The notes: generated from the sequence alone by a model not told the origin. A DNA stretch of 36,041 nt from Secundilactobacillus collinoides DSM 20515 = JCM 1123 (GCF_001435975.1 NZ_AYYR01000008.1:1-36041), one strand, 5' to 3'; positions 1 through 7,456 are shown, numbered from the stretch's first letter. Numbers and translations are program-made.

Positions 1-82
1 CTCCATGGCCTATTTGTATAATTTGAACTTGTTGCACTTAGATTTTAAATCCGGGGATGATTTAATTTGAGAGGTGGATCTA

Positions 83-1051
83 ATGAAAGCACTTGTCGTA
101 CCAGAACCAGCAGCAAAGACCTTGCAACAACTTGAATGGACGAACCGTTCAATGCCAAATCCGAAAGCGGATGAGGTTCTGATTCGCACGCGAGCAGTCG
201 GACTGAACCCCGTCGATGTAAAAATCGTTTTTAACGGCTATTTTGACTGGACCTATCCCCATACTTTGGGACTAGACGTGGCCGGTGAAGTCATGGGCGT
301 CGGTGACCGGGTCAGTGACTACAAAGTCGGTGATCGGGTAGCAGGTCATGCTAACTTTGCTGAAGACGGTGCTTTTGCAGAATACGTTACCTACCCCGCC
401 GCAGCGTTGACGATCATTCCTGAAAGTGTCGACTACGAAACGGCTGCCGGGTGTCTCTGTGCCGGAATGACGGCCTACCAAGCGCTGTTTCGAAAAGCAC
501 AGCTCAATAACGTAGAAACGGTGCTGATTCACGCTGGTGCTGGCGGTGTCGGGAGCATGGCAATCCAGCTGGCAAATATTGCTGGCAAACACGTCATTAC
601 CACGGTTTCGGCCGCAAAGGAAGACTTCGTAGCCGCGTTGAAACCCGACGCCATCATTGATTATCATAAAGAAGATGTCACAAAACGTGTGCTCGAACTG
701 ACTCGCGGTTTAGGTGCTGATTTGATTATTAATAATATTGGAAATTCAGAGGCAGACTTCGACCGTATCGCTTACAACGGCCAACTGGTTTGCGTCCTGG
801 ATACACCAACGGACGCTCCGGAGGATAAAGCACTGTCCATCAGTAATCTGGATCTGGGTGGCGCGCATAGAAGCGGTAACCCCTGGCAGGTGCAAGACCT
901 TGGTAAAATGGCTGGCGAACTGTTAGAACTGGTAGCTGATGGAAAAATCGACCCGCTGATTACAAAACGGTATGCCAGAGAAGACATTGTTGAGGGCTTG
1001 CGCGCTTTGGACGCGCATGAGATTGTGGGAAAGGCGATTGCAAAGTTTTAA
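83..1051 (+). CDS. MDR-family NAD(P)H:quinone oxidoreductase / zinc-independent alcohol dehydrogenase-like
   Basis: A medium-chain dehydrogenase/reductase of 322 residues, expected to be cytosolic and to pass hydride from NAD(P)H to quinones or enals. The N-terminal GroES-like half includes a GLDVAGEV segment, followed by a Rossmann core with the nucleotide loop AGAGGVGSMAIQLA. The cysteine cluster that binds structural zinc in classical alcohol dehydrogenases is absent, which favours the quinone-oxidoreductase branch. The start is the ATG at 83. The in-frame GTG at 74 lies inside the ribosome site GAGAGGTGG (69-77), so it is not the start. The gene is monocistronic and followed by a hairpin terminator. 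The family is clear; the substrate is not known. Confidence 0.85.
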   Translation: MKALVVPEPAAKTLQQLEWTNRSMPNPKADEVLIRTRAVGLNPVDVKIVFNGYFDWTYPHTLGLDVAGEVMGVGDRVSDYKVGDRVAGHANFAEDGAFAEYVTYPAAALTIIPESVDYETAAGCLCAGMTAYQALFRKAQLNNVETVLIHAGAGGVGSMAIQLANIAGKHVITTVSAAKEDFVAALKPDAIIDYHKEDVTKRVLELTRGLGADLIINNIGNSEADFDRIAYNGQLVCVLDTPTDAPEDKALSISNLDLGGAHRSGNPWQVQDLGKMAGELLELVADGKIDPLITKRYAREDIVEGLRALDAHEIVGKAIAKF

Positions 1052-1180
1052 AGTGTGGAAGAAGGCGTTTAAGGGGCTACTGGAACACGTTTCGGCAATG
1101 TCAAATGGCCCCAATATCGTCATCTCCGCAGTCAACCACCACCGCTTCAATTTTAAAAATGGAATAGAGTTGAAATAAAA

Positions 1181-1208
1181 AGACCAGCAATTTTCGCTGG
1201 CCTTTTTT
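1181..1208 (+). terminator. Rho-independent terminator after the MDR gene
   Basis: A short stem (CCAGC paired with GCTGG) around an AATTTTC loop is followed by CCTTTTTTT. It lies about 130 bases after the MDR stop codon. Confidence 0.7.
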
Positions 1209-1230
1209 TGGTATACGTATTGAGATTATC

Positions 1231-1352
1231 TGCTGTTGTATTCGCTGTTCGGCCGTTTGGTTCCAAGCCGATTTCTGAATCTTGGCCACCGTGCCGAAAC
1301 ATGTTCCAGATGGGCAAGGAGTTGCACATAAGCTAACATTGGCACAAATTCC
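1231..1352 (+). repeat. Dispersed intergenic element, copy 1 (left half only)
   Basis: This 122-base stretch recurs at 1410-1531 at a constant offset of 179 bases with scattered substitutions and no obvious indels. The shared core includes GCCACCGTGCC, GGGCAAGGAGTTGCACA and TAAGCTAAC. Unlike copy 2 it has no complementary right half: after GGCACAAATTCC the sequence diverges. Related sequence occurs near 4427, 19660 and 23245. Confidence 0.8.
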
Positions 1353-1409
1353 TTGCTGGTCCGTTGGCTTTAATGATTGGTCTTTTTGGTAAAATAGGTT
1401 GGTAGTTTG

Positions 1410-1586
1410 TGCTGTTGAAGTCACCGGTTAACTGTTTGTTCCTAAGCCGATTTCAGAATTTTGGCCACCGTGCCAAAACGTGTTCCAGAAGGGCAAGGAG
1501 TTGCACATAAGCTAACTTTGGCACAAATTCCAAGCCCGGGAATTTGTGCCAAAGTTAGCTTATGCTCCACTCCTTGGGCGCCCTTC
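1410..1586 (+). repeat. Dispersed intergenic element, copy 2 (complete, with hairpin)
   Basis: The left 122 bases repeat copy 1. A right half then closes a long palindrome: 25 bases at 1507-1531 are perfectly complementary to 1539-1563, with the loop AAGCCCG at 1532-1538. Pairing continues less perfectly outward (GGGCAAGGAG at 1491-1500 against CTCCTTGGGCGCCC near 1571-1582). The flanks TTGCACA (left) and TGCTCCA (right) and a CCAAGCC loop also occur in the element at 23228-23343, although the stem sequence there differs. The element sits between convergent genes and has no U-run, so it is not a typical terminator. Confidence 0.85.
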
Positions 1587-1595
1587 TTTCACACT

Positions 1596-2264
1596 CTAGC
1601 TTAACCACGAATCCAACCAAAACTTCTTTTGAATAAATACTTCACTAGCAGTCGCAGTCAGTTCCTGCACGACTTCAAAGTACGGGTCGCGATCCACTAT
1701 CGCGTGGAATTGGGCTAATAATTGGTTGCGTTCTGCCGCATCCGTGATCAACCACTTTAGGGCATCCTGTTTTTCTAAAATCGCAACGATGTGCATGGTC
1801 ACGTGCGGCACGTTTGTCTGCATCGTTTGCTTTAAATCGTTGATTGCCCCTGTCCGCGCGCCGTCTGTCGGAACATAGATGGTGTGCGGCTCCAAGTTAT
1901 TCTGGAAAGTCACCTTTTCAACAATCTTTTGCTGTTCCAGTTCCGGCCCGATTCCGTCATAGAGTTCATTGGCAATATCCCAACTCGTCAAAAACTGAAG
2001 TTGTTTGGCTAACGGTTCCGTTTTGTTCAGTGTGGCCCGAAACTGTTTTTGAAACGTTGATAGGTACGCTGGTAAAGCGTCAAATTTTGTTTCGTCAGCA
2101 ATCGTTAACTGCCCGCCGTCCTGAGCCAGCACACCATTATCCAGCAGATCCATCACCATCGTGAGTACAAAATAGGCCTGGGCTGTAAAGCGTGTGCGCA
2201 ACATTGGCTTTTGATTAATGTTTTCGGTAATCAGTAAATCTGTTTTTGCCGTATTCAATTCCAT
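1596..2264 (-). CDS. Unrecognised 222-residue protein
   Basis: A soluble, acidic protein with no membrane segment or signal peptide. I do not recognise the family. The N-terminal 60 residues (with LRTRFTAQAYFVLTMVMDLL) look like an amphipathic helical unit followed by a short turn and strand. A later stretch with HTIYVPTDGARTG may be a loop or binding site. The chosen start is the ATG at 2264, seven bases after a GGGGG ribosome site. An in-frame TTG at 2291 would add nine residues but has no ribosome site. The gene faces the MDR gene across the repeat elements and is divergent from the dehydrogenase at 2613. It reads as an intact gene of normal codon use. Confidence 0.75.
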   Translation of the reverse strand: MELNTAKTDLLITENINQKPMLRTRFTAQAYFVLTMVMDLLDNGVLAQDGGQLTIADETKFDALPAYLSTFQKQFRATLNKTEPLAKQLQFLTSWDIANELYDGIGPELEQQKIVEKVTFQNNLEPHTIYVPTDGARTGAINDLKQTMQTNVPHVTMHIVAILEKQDALKWLITDAAERNQLLAQFHAIVDRDPYFEVVQELTATASEVFIQKKFWLDSWLS

Positions 2265-2443
2265 TTCAAGACCCCCGATAATTAGTTTCAATAAGAAAAT
2301 GAAACGCTAAATTGGTGAGACAACCAAATGATTTGAACGATTAAGCTCGGTTTAAGCTTGCCCTGTTAATTTTAAACTCTGAGTTGTTTCGACCTGACCA
2401 CAACAATTGCCCAAAGTCTATCCACAACGGGCATGTAATGGAT

Positions 2444-2461
2444 TTGTGACAGCAAACACAA
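2444..2461. promoter_or_regulatory. Candidate Rex (NADH/NAD redox) box
   Basis: The 18-mer consists of TTGTGA, six bases, then ACACAA. This matches the Rex half-site pattern TTGTGA-N6-TCACAA with one mismatch. It lies about 60 bases upstream of the -35 of an NAD-linked dehydrogenase gene, a sensible target. The call is inferential. Confidence 0.35.
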
Positions 2462-2521
2462 GCATCAAATATGACAAAAACATTAAAATTAATAAACGAT
2501 TAATAATTCATTAAAATAACG

Positions 2522-2550
2522 TTGACAAGGTCAGTCGACTACTCTAACAT
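2522..2550 (+). promoter_or_regulatory. Sigma-A promoter of the LDH2-type dehydrogenase
   Basis: TTGACA at 2522-2527, a 17-base spacer and TAACAT at 2545-2550. The predicted start gives a leader of roughly 55 bases before the ATG at 2613. Confidence 0.7.
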
Positions 2551-2612
2551 TTACATTGTGACTTTTAATAAAAGTTGTTTGTTCAAAATCTAACGAGTGT
2601 GGTGAAATACAT

Positions 2613-3701
2613 ATGGTAGAAAGATACGATAGTGATAAGATCAAAGAATTAGTTTTCAAAATTTACCAAGGTTACGGATTTACCGATGACCAAGCACATA
2701 AGGTTGCAGAAACCTTAATTTACACTGATTTACATGGCATTCAATCCCACGGGGTTCAACGAATGTTCATGTATGACCACTTTATTACAAACGGCAAGAT
2801 TCGCGTTCAAAGCCGCCCAGAAATCGTCAAGGAAACACCTGTGAGTGCCGTGGTTGACGCTAATTTCGGCTTAGGGCAATTAAACGGGATCTACAGTATG
2901 GACCTTGCCATTAAAAAGGCAAAAGAGAGCGGAATTGGAATCGTCACCACCCGTCATTCTGGCCACTATGGCATTGCTGGTTACTATGCCAACATGGCTG
3001 CCGAACAAGGCTTGATCGGGATGTCATCATGTAACTCCCGGCCAGCCATGCTGCCAACATTTTCAATGCAGGCGTTTGTTGGGACCAACCCAATTGCGTT
3101 TGCCATGCCGGCTAACCCCCACAACTACATCTTTGATGCCGCCACAACGACGGTGCCGCAAGGTAAGGTTGAAGTTTACCGGAAACTGGGCAAGGATCTG
3201 CCAGCACTGTGGGTCGCAAAGGATGGCCAAACCCCTGTTTACGACCACAACGATAACGAAACCCTGGACAAAACGCGTGATCCAAAGGCGTATGTCGGCT
3301 TAGCCCCACTGGGTGGCGTCACCGAAGAGACCGGTGGCCACAAGGGCTTTGGTTTAGCTGTTATGGTCGAAGTCTTTACTTCAATCCTTTCAATGGGTGA
3401 CACTTCCGCTGAAATCTCAGCTGAAGACACCTCAGTTGGGCCAGCCCAAAGCTTTATTGCAATTGACCCATCGATCTTTGGTGATAAAGACGCCATCATT
3501 GAGAAATTTTCCGACTATCTGCAACAAATTCGTGAATTACCGGCAGTTCCTGGTAAGACGATCTATGTTGCCGGTGACAAGGAAGCCTTAGCCTACGATG
3601 ACCGTAAGACTAATGGGATCATCATCGATGACCACACCTTGGAAGAAGTTACTGACATTGCAAAACGGCTTGGTATCGATTACGAGCAGTATGTGAAGTA
3701 A
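2613..3701 (+). CDS. Malate/L-lactate dehydrogenase family (LDH2/MDH2 fold) oxidoreductase
   Basis: A 362-residue cytosolic NAD(P)-dependent 2-hydroxyacid dehydrogenase of the LDH2/MDG2 superfamily, unrelated to classical Rossmann lactate dehydrogenases. Family signatures are visible in order: the HGIQSHGVQR segment near residue 41, TTRHSGHYGIAGYY near 112, GTNPIAFAMP near 154 and HKGFGLA near 247. Length is typical. Candidate substrates are malate, lactate or ureidoglycolate; sequence alone does not decide. The gene has its own promoter (2522-2550), a possible redox operator upstream, and a terminator after it, so it is monocistronic. Confidence 0.88.
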   Translation: MVERYDSDKIKELVFKIYQGYGFTDDQAHKVAETLIYTDLHGIQSHGVQRMFMYDHFITNGKIRVQSRPEIVKETPVSAVVDANFGLGQLNGIYSMDLAIKKAKESGIGIVTTRHSGHYGIAGYYANMAAEQGLIGMSSCNSRPAMLPTFSMQAFVGTNPIAFAMPANPHNYIFDAATTTVPQGKVEVYRKLGKDLPALWVAKDGQTPVYDHNDNETLDKTRDPKAYVGLAPLGGVTEETGGHKGFGLAVMVEVFTSILSMGDTSAEISAEDTSVGPAQSFIAIDPSIFGDKDAIIEKFSDYLQQIRELPAVPGKTIYVAGDKEALAYDDRKTNGIIIDDHTLEEVTDIAKRLGIDYEQYVK

Positions 3702-3737
3702 CAGGTTTCTGAAAAATACCAAAAAACTACAAAAAAA

Positions 3738-3763
3738 GGCGCCCCTCGTGGGTGTCTTTTTTT
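3738..3763. terminator. Bidirectional terminator between convergent genes
   Basis: A seven-pair stem (GGCGCCC with GGGTGTC, two G-U pairs) is flanked by an A-run at 3731-3737 and a T-run at 3757-3763, so it can end transcripts from both the dehydrogenase and the acylphosphatase. Confidence 0.75.
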
Positions 3764-3769
3764 GGCCAG

Positions 3770-4147
3770 TCACTTTATTAAAAACTGATTCTCATCCAAC
3801 GCCAAATCACAATCGTGTTCTTCAACAGCCGTCACGGTGATTCGTCTAACCCCATGCATAAAATAATCTTCCAAAAAGGCAAGCTGCGTGGGCGTTCCCT
3901 GAATCTCAGCTTCAACATCCAAATTCTCATTATTGACGACCCAGCCAGTAATGTGCATCCGGTCAGCGAGGGATTTTAGCAGAAGTCGAAACCCAACCTT
4001 CTGTACTTTGCCATGGAACACAAAATGACGTCGTTCTAATGGTTCCGGTTTCTGTGTTGGCAACGTCACCCCGCTGGCCTGGCGAATGACGTACCAGTCC
4101 CGCATTTTTCTTAATTGATGCAACGTCGCAACTGTTGCGCGATTCAT
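3770..4147 (-). CDS. Acylphosphatase-like protein with N-terminal extension
   Basis: Residues about 40-125 form an acylphosphatase domain, the small ferredoxin-like fold that hydrolyses carboxyl-phosphate bonds. The catalytic pair is present: Arg54 in GKVQKVGFR and Asn72 in GWVVNNEN. The usual VQGVGFR loop is VQKVGFR, so a glycine of the phosphate cradle is replaced by lysine. About 38 residues precede the domain; typical acylphosphatases of about 90 residues lack them. The start at 4147 has GGGGTG seven bases upstream; Met15 is an alternative start but has no obvious ribosome site. Activity may be altered by the Gly-to-Lys change. Confidence 0.8.
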   Translation of the reverse strand: MNRATVATLHQLRKMRDWYVIRQASGVTLPTQKPEPLERRHFVFHGKVQKVGFRLLLKSLADRMHITGWVVNNENLDVEAEIQGTPTQLAFLEDYFMHGVRRITVTAVEEHDCDLALDENQFLIK

Positions 4148-4301
4148 GTGGATTCACCCCTATTACTCTTTTCTTTTACCAGTAGTATACACGTTTTAGA
4201 CTGGTCAGTTACTGTGGTGGTTGCAATTTGGGATAAGTTTAAGGTATTGCGGGACGGAATATTGATGACGACAGGCCGTTCGCCCGCGTTTTGCAGGATG
4301 G

Positions 4302-4480
4302 TTGCGTGATGATGTTACGGCTGGCAGGCGGCTACTGCAGAAACGACTCTGGCCCAAAAAGTCAGGCTCGGACTTTTCTCTTGCATTTTTCTTTGTGATT
4401 CTTGCGATATGCTCTCCGGCTACCGTGCCGAAACGAGTTACAGAAGGCAGGGGGCGGAGCAGAAGCGACTTCTTTCACTC
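4302..4480 (+). repeat. Dispersed intergenic element, copies 3a/3b (degenerate)
   Basis: Two related pieces. At 4320-4377 GCAGAAACGACTC leads into a hairpin (AAAAAGTC with GACTTTT, loop around AGGCTC). At 4421-4476 the sequence ACCGTGCCGAAACGAGTT, then ACAGAAGGCAGG and GGAGCAGAAGCGAC, matches the left flank of the elements at 1284 and 1463 and that at 23245. Neither piece carries a full right arm. The rest of 4148-4485 holds no gene I can support. Confidence 0.6.
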
Positions 4481-4518
4481 TCTCCTTGCATTTTCTTAAA
4501 ATCCGCGATATACTCTCA
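4374..4518 (+). repeat. Duplicated promoter module (4374-4417 and 4479-4518)
   Basis: Both blocks contain TCTC(C)TTGCATTTT, an A/T-rich spacer, then GCGATAT(G/A)CTCTC. The downstream block forms a good promoter (17-base spacer). The upstream block has a 21-base spacer and TATGCT, so it is probably inactive. Copy 3b of the dispersed element lies between them. Confidence 0.65.
4486..4514 (+). promoter_or_regulatory. Promoter of the T-box leader
   Basis: TTGCAT at 4486-4491, 17-base spacer, TATACT at 4509-4514. Transcription would begin near 4521, just before the T-box stem I. Confidence 0.65.
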
Positions 4519-4520
4519 TT

Positions 4521-4753
4521 AATATTTAATGTCGGATAACACAATTAGAACTTCATCTGAGTGTCAGAAAGTTGGCGGTTGCTGCGAGCCAATCAGGGTG
4601 AATGCTTCGAAATACCGTTCCTTTGCCGGCAGTGGTTTGCTTGAGACCATTATCTTTCAGAGAGAGGTGTCCTTCTGGGCACAATCTGGGTGGTACCGCG
4701 GTAAAGTCTAATCGTCCCTGTTGCATATAATGTGCAATGGGGACGATTTTTTT
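4521..4753 (+). promoter_or_regulatory. T-box leader, probably tyrosine-specific
   Basis: A tRNA-sensing transcription attenuator. The diagnostic T-box core GGGTGGTACCGCGG lies at 4688-4701. Its TGGT bulge (4691-4694) would pair with an ACCA tRNA end, which requires discriminator A as in tRNA-Tyr. The distal stem I carries AGAAAG near 4566 and GGTTGCTGCGAGCC at 4577-4590, like the AGAGAG/GGTTGGTGCGAACC elements of known T-boxes. A helix of GAGTGT (near 4559) with ATGCTT (near 4602) places a candidate specifier loop at CGAAATACC, whose codon TAC (4613-4615) reads tyrosine. The leader ends in a terminator and precedes an NhaC-type transporter. The T-box call is firm; the amino acid is inferred. 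Confidence 0.88.
4711..4753 (+). terminator. T-box terminator hairpin
   Basis: ATCGTCCC pairs with GGGACGAT around an inner TTGCA/TGCAA helix, followed by a run of Ts. The left side competes with the antiterminator formed by the T-box core. Confidence 0.85.
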
Positions 4754-4889
4754 GTAAAGCTTTGTACAAATAGGCGCCTTGCGTGATCAGCAGTAATACA
4801 ACTGTTGCAATCGCCAGACTTCTGAAACACGGTTCAGTAACATGTTAGAGATACCACCAAAGTCAAAAATACATAAGTTGAGGGTGATT

Positions 4890-6303
4890 ATGATGATGAA
4901 AGTTAAATTGAGTATGAGAGAAGCAATTATTGTGCTGGTCATTGACCTAGCCATTATGGGGAGCGGCGTTATCGGGTTAGGCTTGTCGCCACAGGTCCCC
5001 GTTCTATTGGCCATTACCGTGACAATTTTCTGGGCCAAGTTCAAGGGGCTCAACTGGGATCAGATCAACGCCGGGATCAAAGACGGGATCGATAAAAGGC
5101 ATCATTCCCATTGTTATCTTTATCCTGATTGGCGCCATGATCAGTACCTGGATCGCCGCCGGAACAATTCCAACATTGATGGTCATTGGTTTCAAAGCCA
5201 TCAGCGCCCAGTGGTTCTTGCCCACGGTATTTCTGGTCTGTGCGCTCGTTGGGGCAGCAGTTGGCAGTTGTTTTACGGTTGTCTCAACTGTCGGGATCGC
5301 ATTCTTCGGCATCGGCATTACCATGGGCTTCAACCCGGCGTTAGTGGCCGGCGCTATCGTTTCTGGCGGGGTCTTTGGGGATAAACTTTCCCCACTGTCC
5401 GAAACGAATAACCTGGTGGCAGCCGTGGTGGACACCGACCTGTTTGACCACATGAAAACGATTCTGTGGTCGACGCTGCCGGCAGCGGCAATCTCAACGG
5501 TTGCCTTCGCTGCCCTAAGCATGGGTCACAGCCACGCCAACATGACCAAAATCAACACTACAGTGGCCGCCCTCTCCGGCGACTTCCACATTTCCATCAT
5601 TTCCCTGATTCCAATCGTCCTCGTGTTCGTTTGCGCCGGCTTCAAAATGGCGGCCATTCCAACAATGCTGCTGAACGTCTTCGTGTCTGCCGGCATGATG
5701 TTCGTGAATAACCCTAGTCTTTCCATCAATAAGGCGACCGATATCATTACCAATGGCTACGTTGCAAAAACCGCTAATTCAGAAGTTAACTTACTCCTGT
5801 CCCGCGGCGGGATCGTCAGCATGATGCCAACGGTCGCACTGATTGTTTTGACGTTGTCCCTTGGTGGGCTGCTCGTCAACTTTGGCTTAATCGGCGCCGT
5901 TATGACACCGTTGTCGACGAAATTGAACAGTCACGCCAAACTTGTAACAGCTGCCATTGCGTCTTGCATCGGCATCAACATCTTTGTCGGCGAACAATTC
6001 CTCTCTATCATTCTGCCTGGCCGGTCATTTAAAAAAGCCTTCAACGACGGCGGCCTGCAGAGTTCCGCTCTCGGTCGGGTTCTTGAAGACGGCGGGACCG
6101 TGCTGAACTACCTCGTGCCTTGGGGTGTCGGCGGCGTATTCATCGCCAACACACTGGGTGTGCCGACCATTCAGTACCTGCCATTCGTTTTCTTCAGCCT
6201 GTTGTGCCCAGTGATGTCACTGATCAGCGGGTTTACCGGAATTGGACTGCATACTGGTGAAACAACACCGACGAAACCGGCGGCAAAAACTGCCGAAGCT
6301 TAA
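4890..6303 (+). pseudogene. NhaC-family Na+/H+ antiporter or amino-acid transporter, frameshifted
   Basis: Two overlapping reading frames together give a complete NhaC-type membrane carrier of about 470 residues. The first frame runs from ATG 4890 (ribosome site GAGGG at 4880) with MKVKLSMREAIIVL and ends in NAGIKDGIDK. The second frame resumes with GIIPIVIFILIGAMISTW and carries the family signatures AVGSCFTVVSTVGIAF, GVFGDKLSPLSETNN and GINIFVGEQF. The break is at GATAAAAGGC (5091-5100): deleting one A restores GID-K-GIIP. Everything downstream is intact, so this is a recent mutation, a sequencing error in an A4 run, or a +1 recoding site. The T-box upstream suggests a tyrosine-linked role, as proposed for some YheL/NhaC relatives. 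Confidence 0.8.
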
Positions 6304-6319
6304 AAATCAGGATTACTAG

Positions 6320-6352
6320 CACGCCATGGACCCCTTCATGGCGTGTTTTTTT
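6320..6352 (+). terminator. Terminator after the NhaC-type gene
   Basis: Nine perfect pairs (CACGCCATG with CATGGCGTG) around an eight-base loop, then seven Ts. Confidence 0.9.
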
Positions 6353-6385
6353 GCCCAAAAAAGACGGTTGGCGCTTGTTCGTGAG

Positions 6386-6413
6386 TTGACATATGTTATA
6401 TGCAACATATAAT
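6386..6413 (+). promoter_or_regulatory. cadD-arsR promoter with ArsR operator in the spacer
   Basis: TTGACA at 6386-6391, a 16-base spacer and TATAAT at 6408-6413. The spacer is filled by an inverted repeat, ATATGTT (6391-6397) and AACATAT (6404-6410) separated by six bases. An ArsR-family repressor bound here would cover both promoter boxes. This layout is typical of metal-released repression. Confidence 0.8.
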
Positions 6414-6445
6414 ATATGTATCAAAGCGAAAAGGAGGCTGCGACA

Positions 6446-7009
6446 ATGAATTATTGGCTATTATTAATAACGTTTATCAGCGTCAATCTCGATTTTTTCT
6501 TTATGCTGATCTTCCTGCTCAAAAAATATCCCCTCCCAAAAGTTATGCTGGGCTATCTGCTGGGCAACCTAGTGTTACTGACGTTAAGTTTCTTCGTGGG
6601 CAAGACACTTGCGCTATTCTTACCGGAATGGCTGCTCGGGGTTCTGGGTGTCCTTCCCATCTACATGGCGCTTCGCGATGATGACGATAACGCTGACGAC
6701 AAAACCAGCAGCTCACAGGTTTGGGCGGTTTTCATCACCTATCTGTCAGTATGCGCCGGTTGTAATCTTTCCATCTTCCTGCCGGTCTTAGTTGGTGAAA
6801 CTATGGTACACTTTCTTATGACGTTAGCGTTTATCAGCGTTTTGACCCTTATTGTAGTTATCATCATTAAAGGCGTTGCTGGCATTCCCGCCGTTGCAAC
6901 CGTGATGACCGCTCATGGTGAAAAACTGATGAAGGCCTGCTACATTGTGATTGGCCTGTACGTTTTTTGGGACAGCGGCCTTATTAGTCACCTGCTGACG
7001 TTAATATAA
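6446..7009 (+). CDS. cadD: CadD-family cadmium resistance transporter
   Basis: A 187-residue integral membrane protein with five to six hydrophobic segments and the CadD-family features: an N-terminal TM with LITFISVNLDFFF, the GYLLGN turn, LLGVLGVLPIYMALRD at the end of the third segment, an acidic cytoplasmic loop (DDDDNADD), and the cysteine-bearing CAGCNLSIFLPVL segment. CadD members export or exclude Cd2+ and sometimes other divalent cations. The start is ATG 6446 with AAGGAGG at 6431-6437. It is translated ahead of an ArsR regulator 20 bases downstream and expressed from the operator-bearing promoter at 6386. Family membership is good; the true metal is inferred. Confidence 0.85.
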   Translation: MNYWLLLITFISVNLDFFFMLIFLLKKYPLPKVMLGYLLGNLVLLTLSFFVGKTLALFLPEWLLGVLGVLPIYMALRDDDDNADDKTSSSQVWAVFITYLSVCAGCNLSIFLPVLVGETMVHFLMTLAFISVLTLIVVIIIKGVAGIPAVATVMTAHGEKLMKACYIVIGLYVFWDSGLISHLLTLI

Positions 7010-7029
7010 TTCATTCGAGGTAACGCAAC

Positions 7030-7344
7030 ATGGACGTGAACGACGCGCTCATTGATGAAGCAGTCAAAATTTATAAAGTGCTGAGTAATAAAAATCGCAT
7101 TAAGATCCTCTACTTTTTGGAAAATCACGAAGCCGATGTTTCCAGTATTGTTGATCATTTAAGCATCGATCAGCCTGTCGTTTCCCATCAACTGGCCATT
7201 CTTTATCAGTATCAGCTGGTCACGAAAACGAAACAGGGTAAGCACATGTACTATTGTTTGGACGATCCGCATATTTTGAAAATGGTCGATGCCATGCTGG
7301 GCCATGTGTCGCATGAAATCAAGGGCGAACCGCACCAATATTAG
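7030..7344 (+). CDS. ArsR/SmtB-family metal-sensing repressor (CzrA-like alpha-5 site)
   Basis: A 104-residue winged-helix repressor; the recognition helix is around QPVVSHQLAILYQ. Near the C terminus, Asp79, His81, His92 and His95 follow the D-x-H-(10)-H-x-x-H spacing of the interfacial alpha-5 site of CzrA and SmtB, which binds Zn2+ or Co2+. The alpha-3 CxC motif of CadC-type Cd2+/Pb2+ sensors is missing; that helix has no cysteine. It follows cadD in one operon and probably represses it through the palindrome at 6391-6410. The sensor therefore points to zinc or cobalt although the transporter family is named for cadmium. Confidence 0.9.
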   Translation: MDVNDALIDEAVKIYKVLSNKNRIKILYFLENHEADVSSIVDHLSIDQPVVSHQLAILYQYQLVTKTKQGKHMYYCLDDPHILKMVDAMLGHVSHEIKGEPHQY

Positions 7345-7456
7345 GCACATCACTCATTAGTTTTAATAAGTCTTTTATCATGAAAAAGCGTTTGATAAAC
7401 TGTCAGCGCTATTACGACGCTTGTTGATACTCATTCAAAATCAGGGAGCCTTGATT

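Noticed and set aside
74-82. GTG start for the MDR gene at 74
   Set aside because: It lies within the ribosome site for the ATG at 83 and adds residues not expected in the family.
1101-1424. A 107-codon minus-strand frame over the repeat element
   Set aside because: It crosses a terminator and repeated sequence, has no ribosome site, and its translation looks non-coding.
4302-4518. Repeated blocks as a CRISPR array
   Set aside because: Only two unequal copies without regular spacers; better explained as a duplicated promoter plus dispersed-element pieces.
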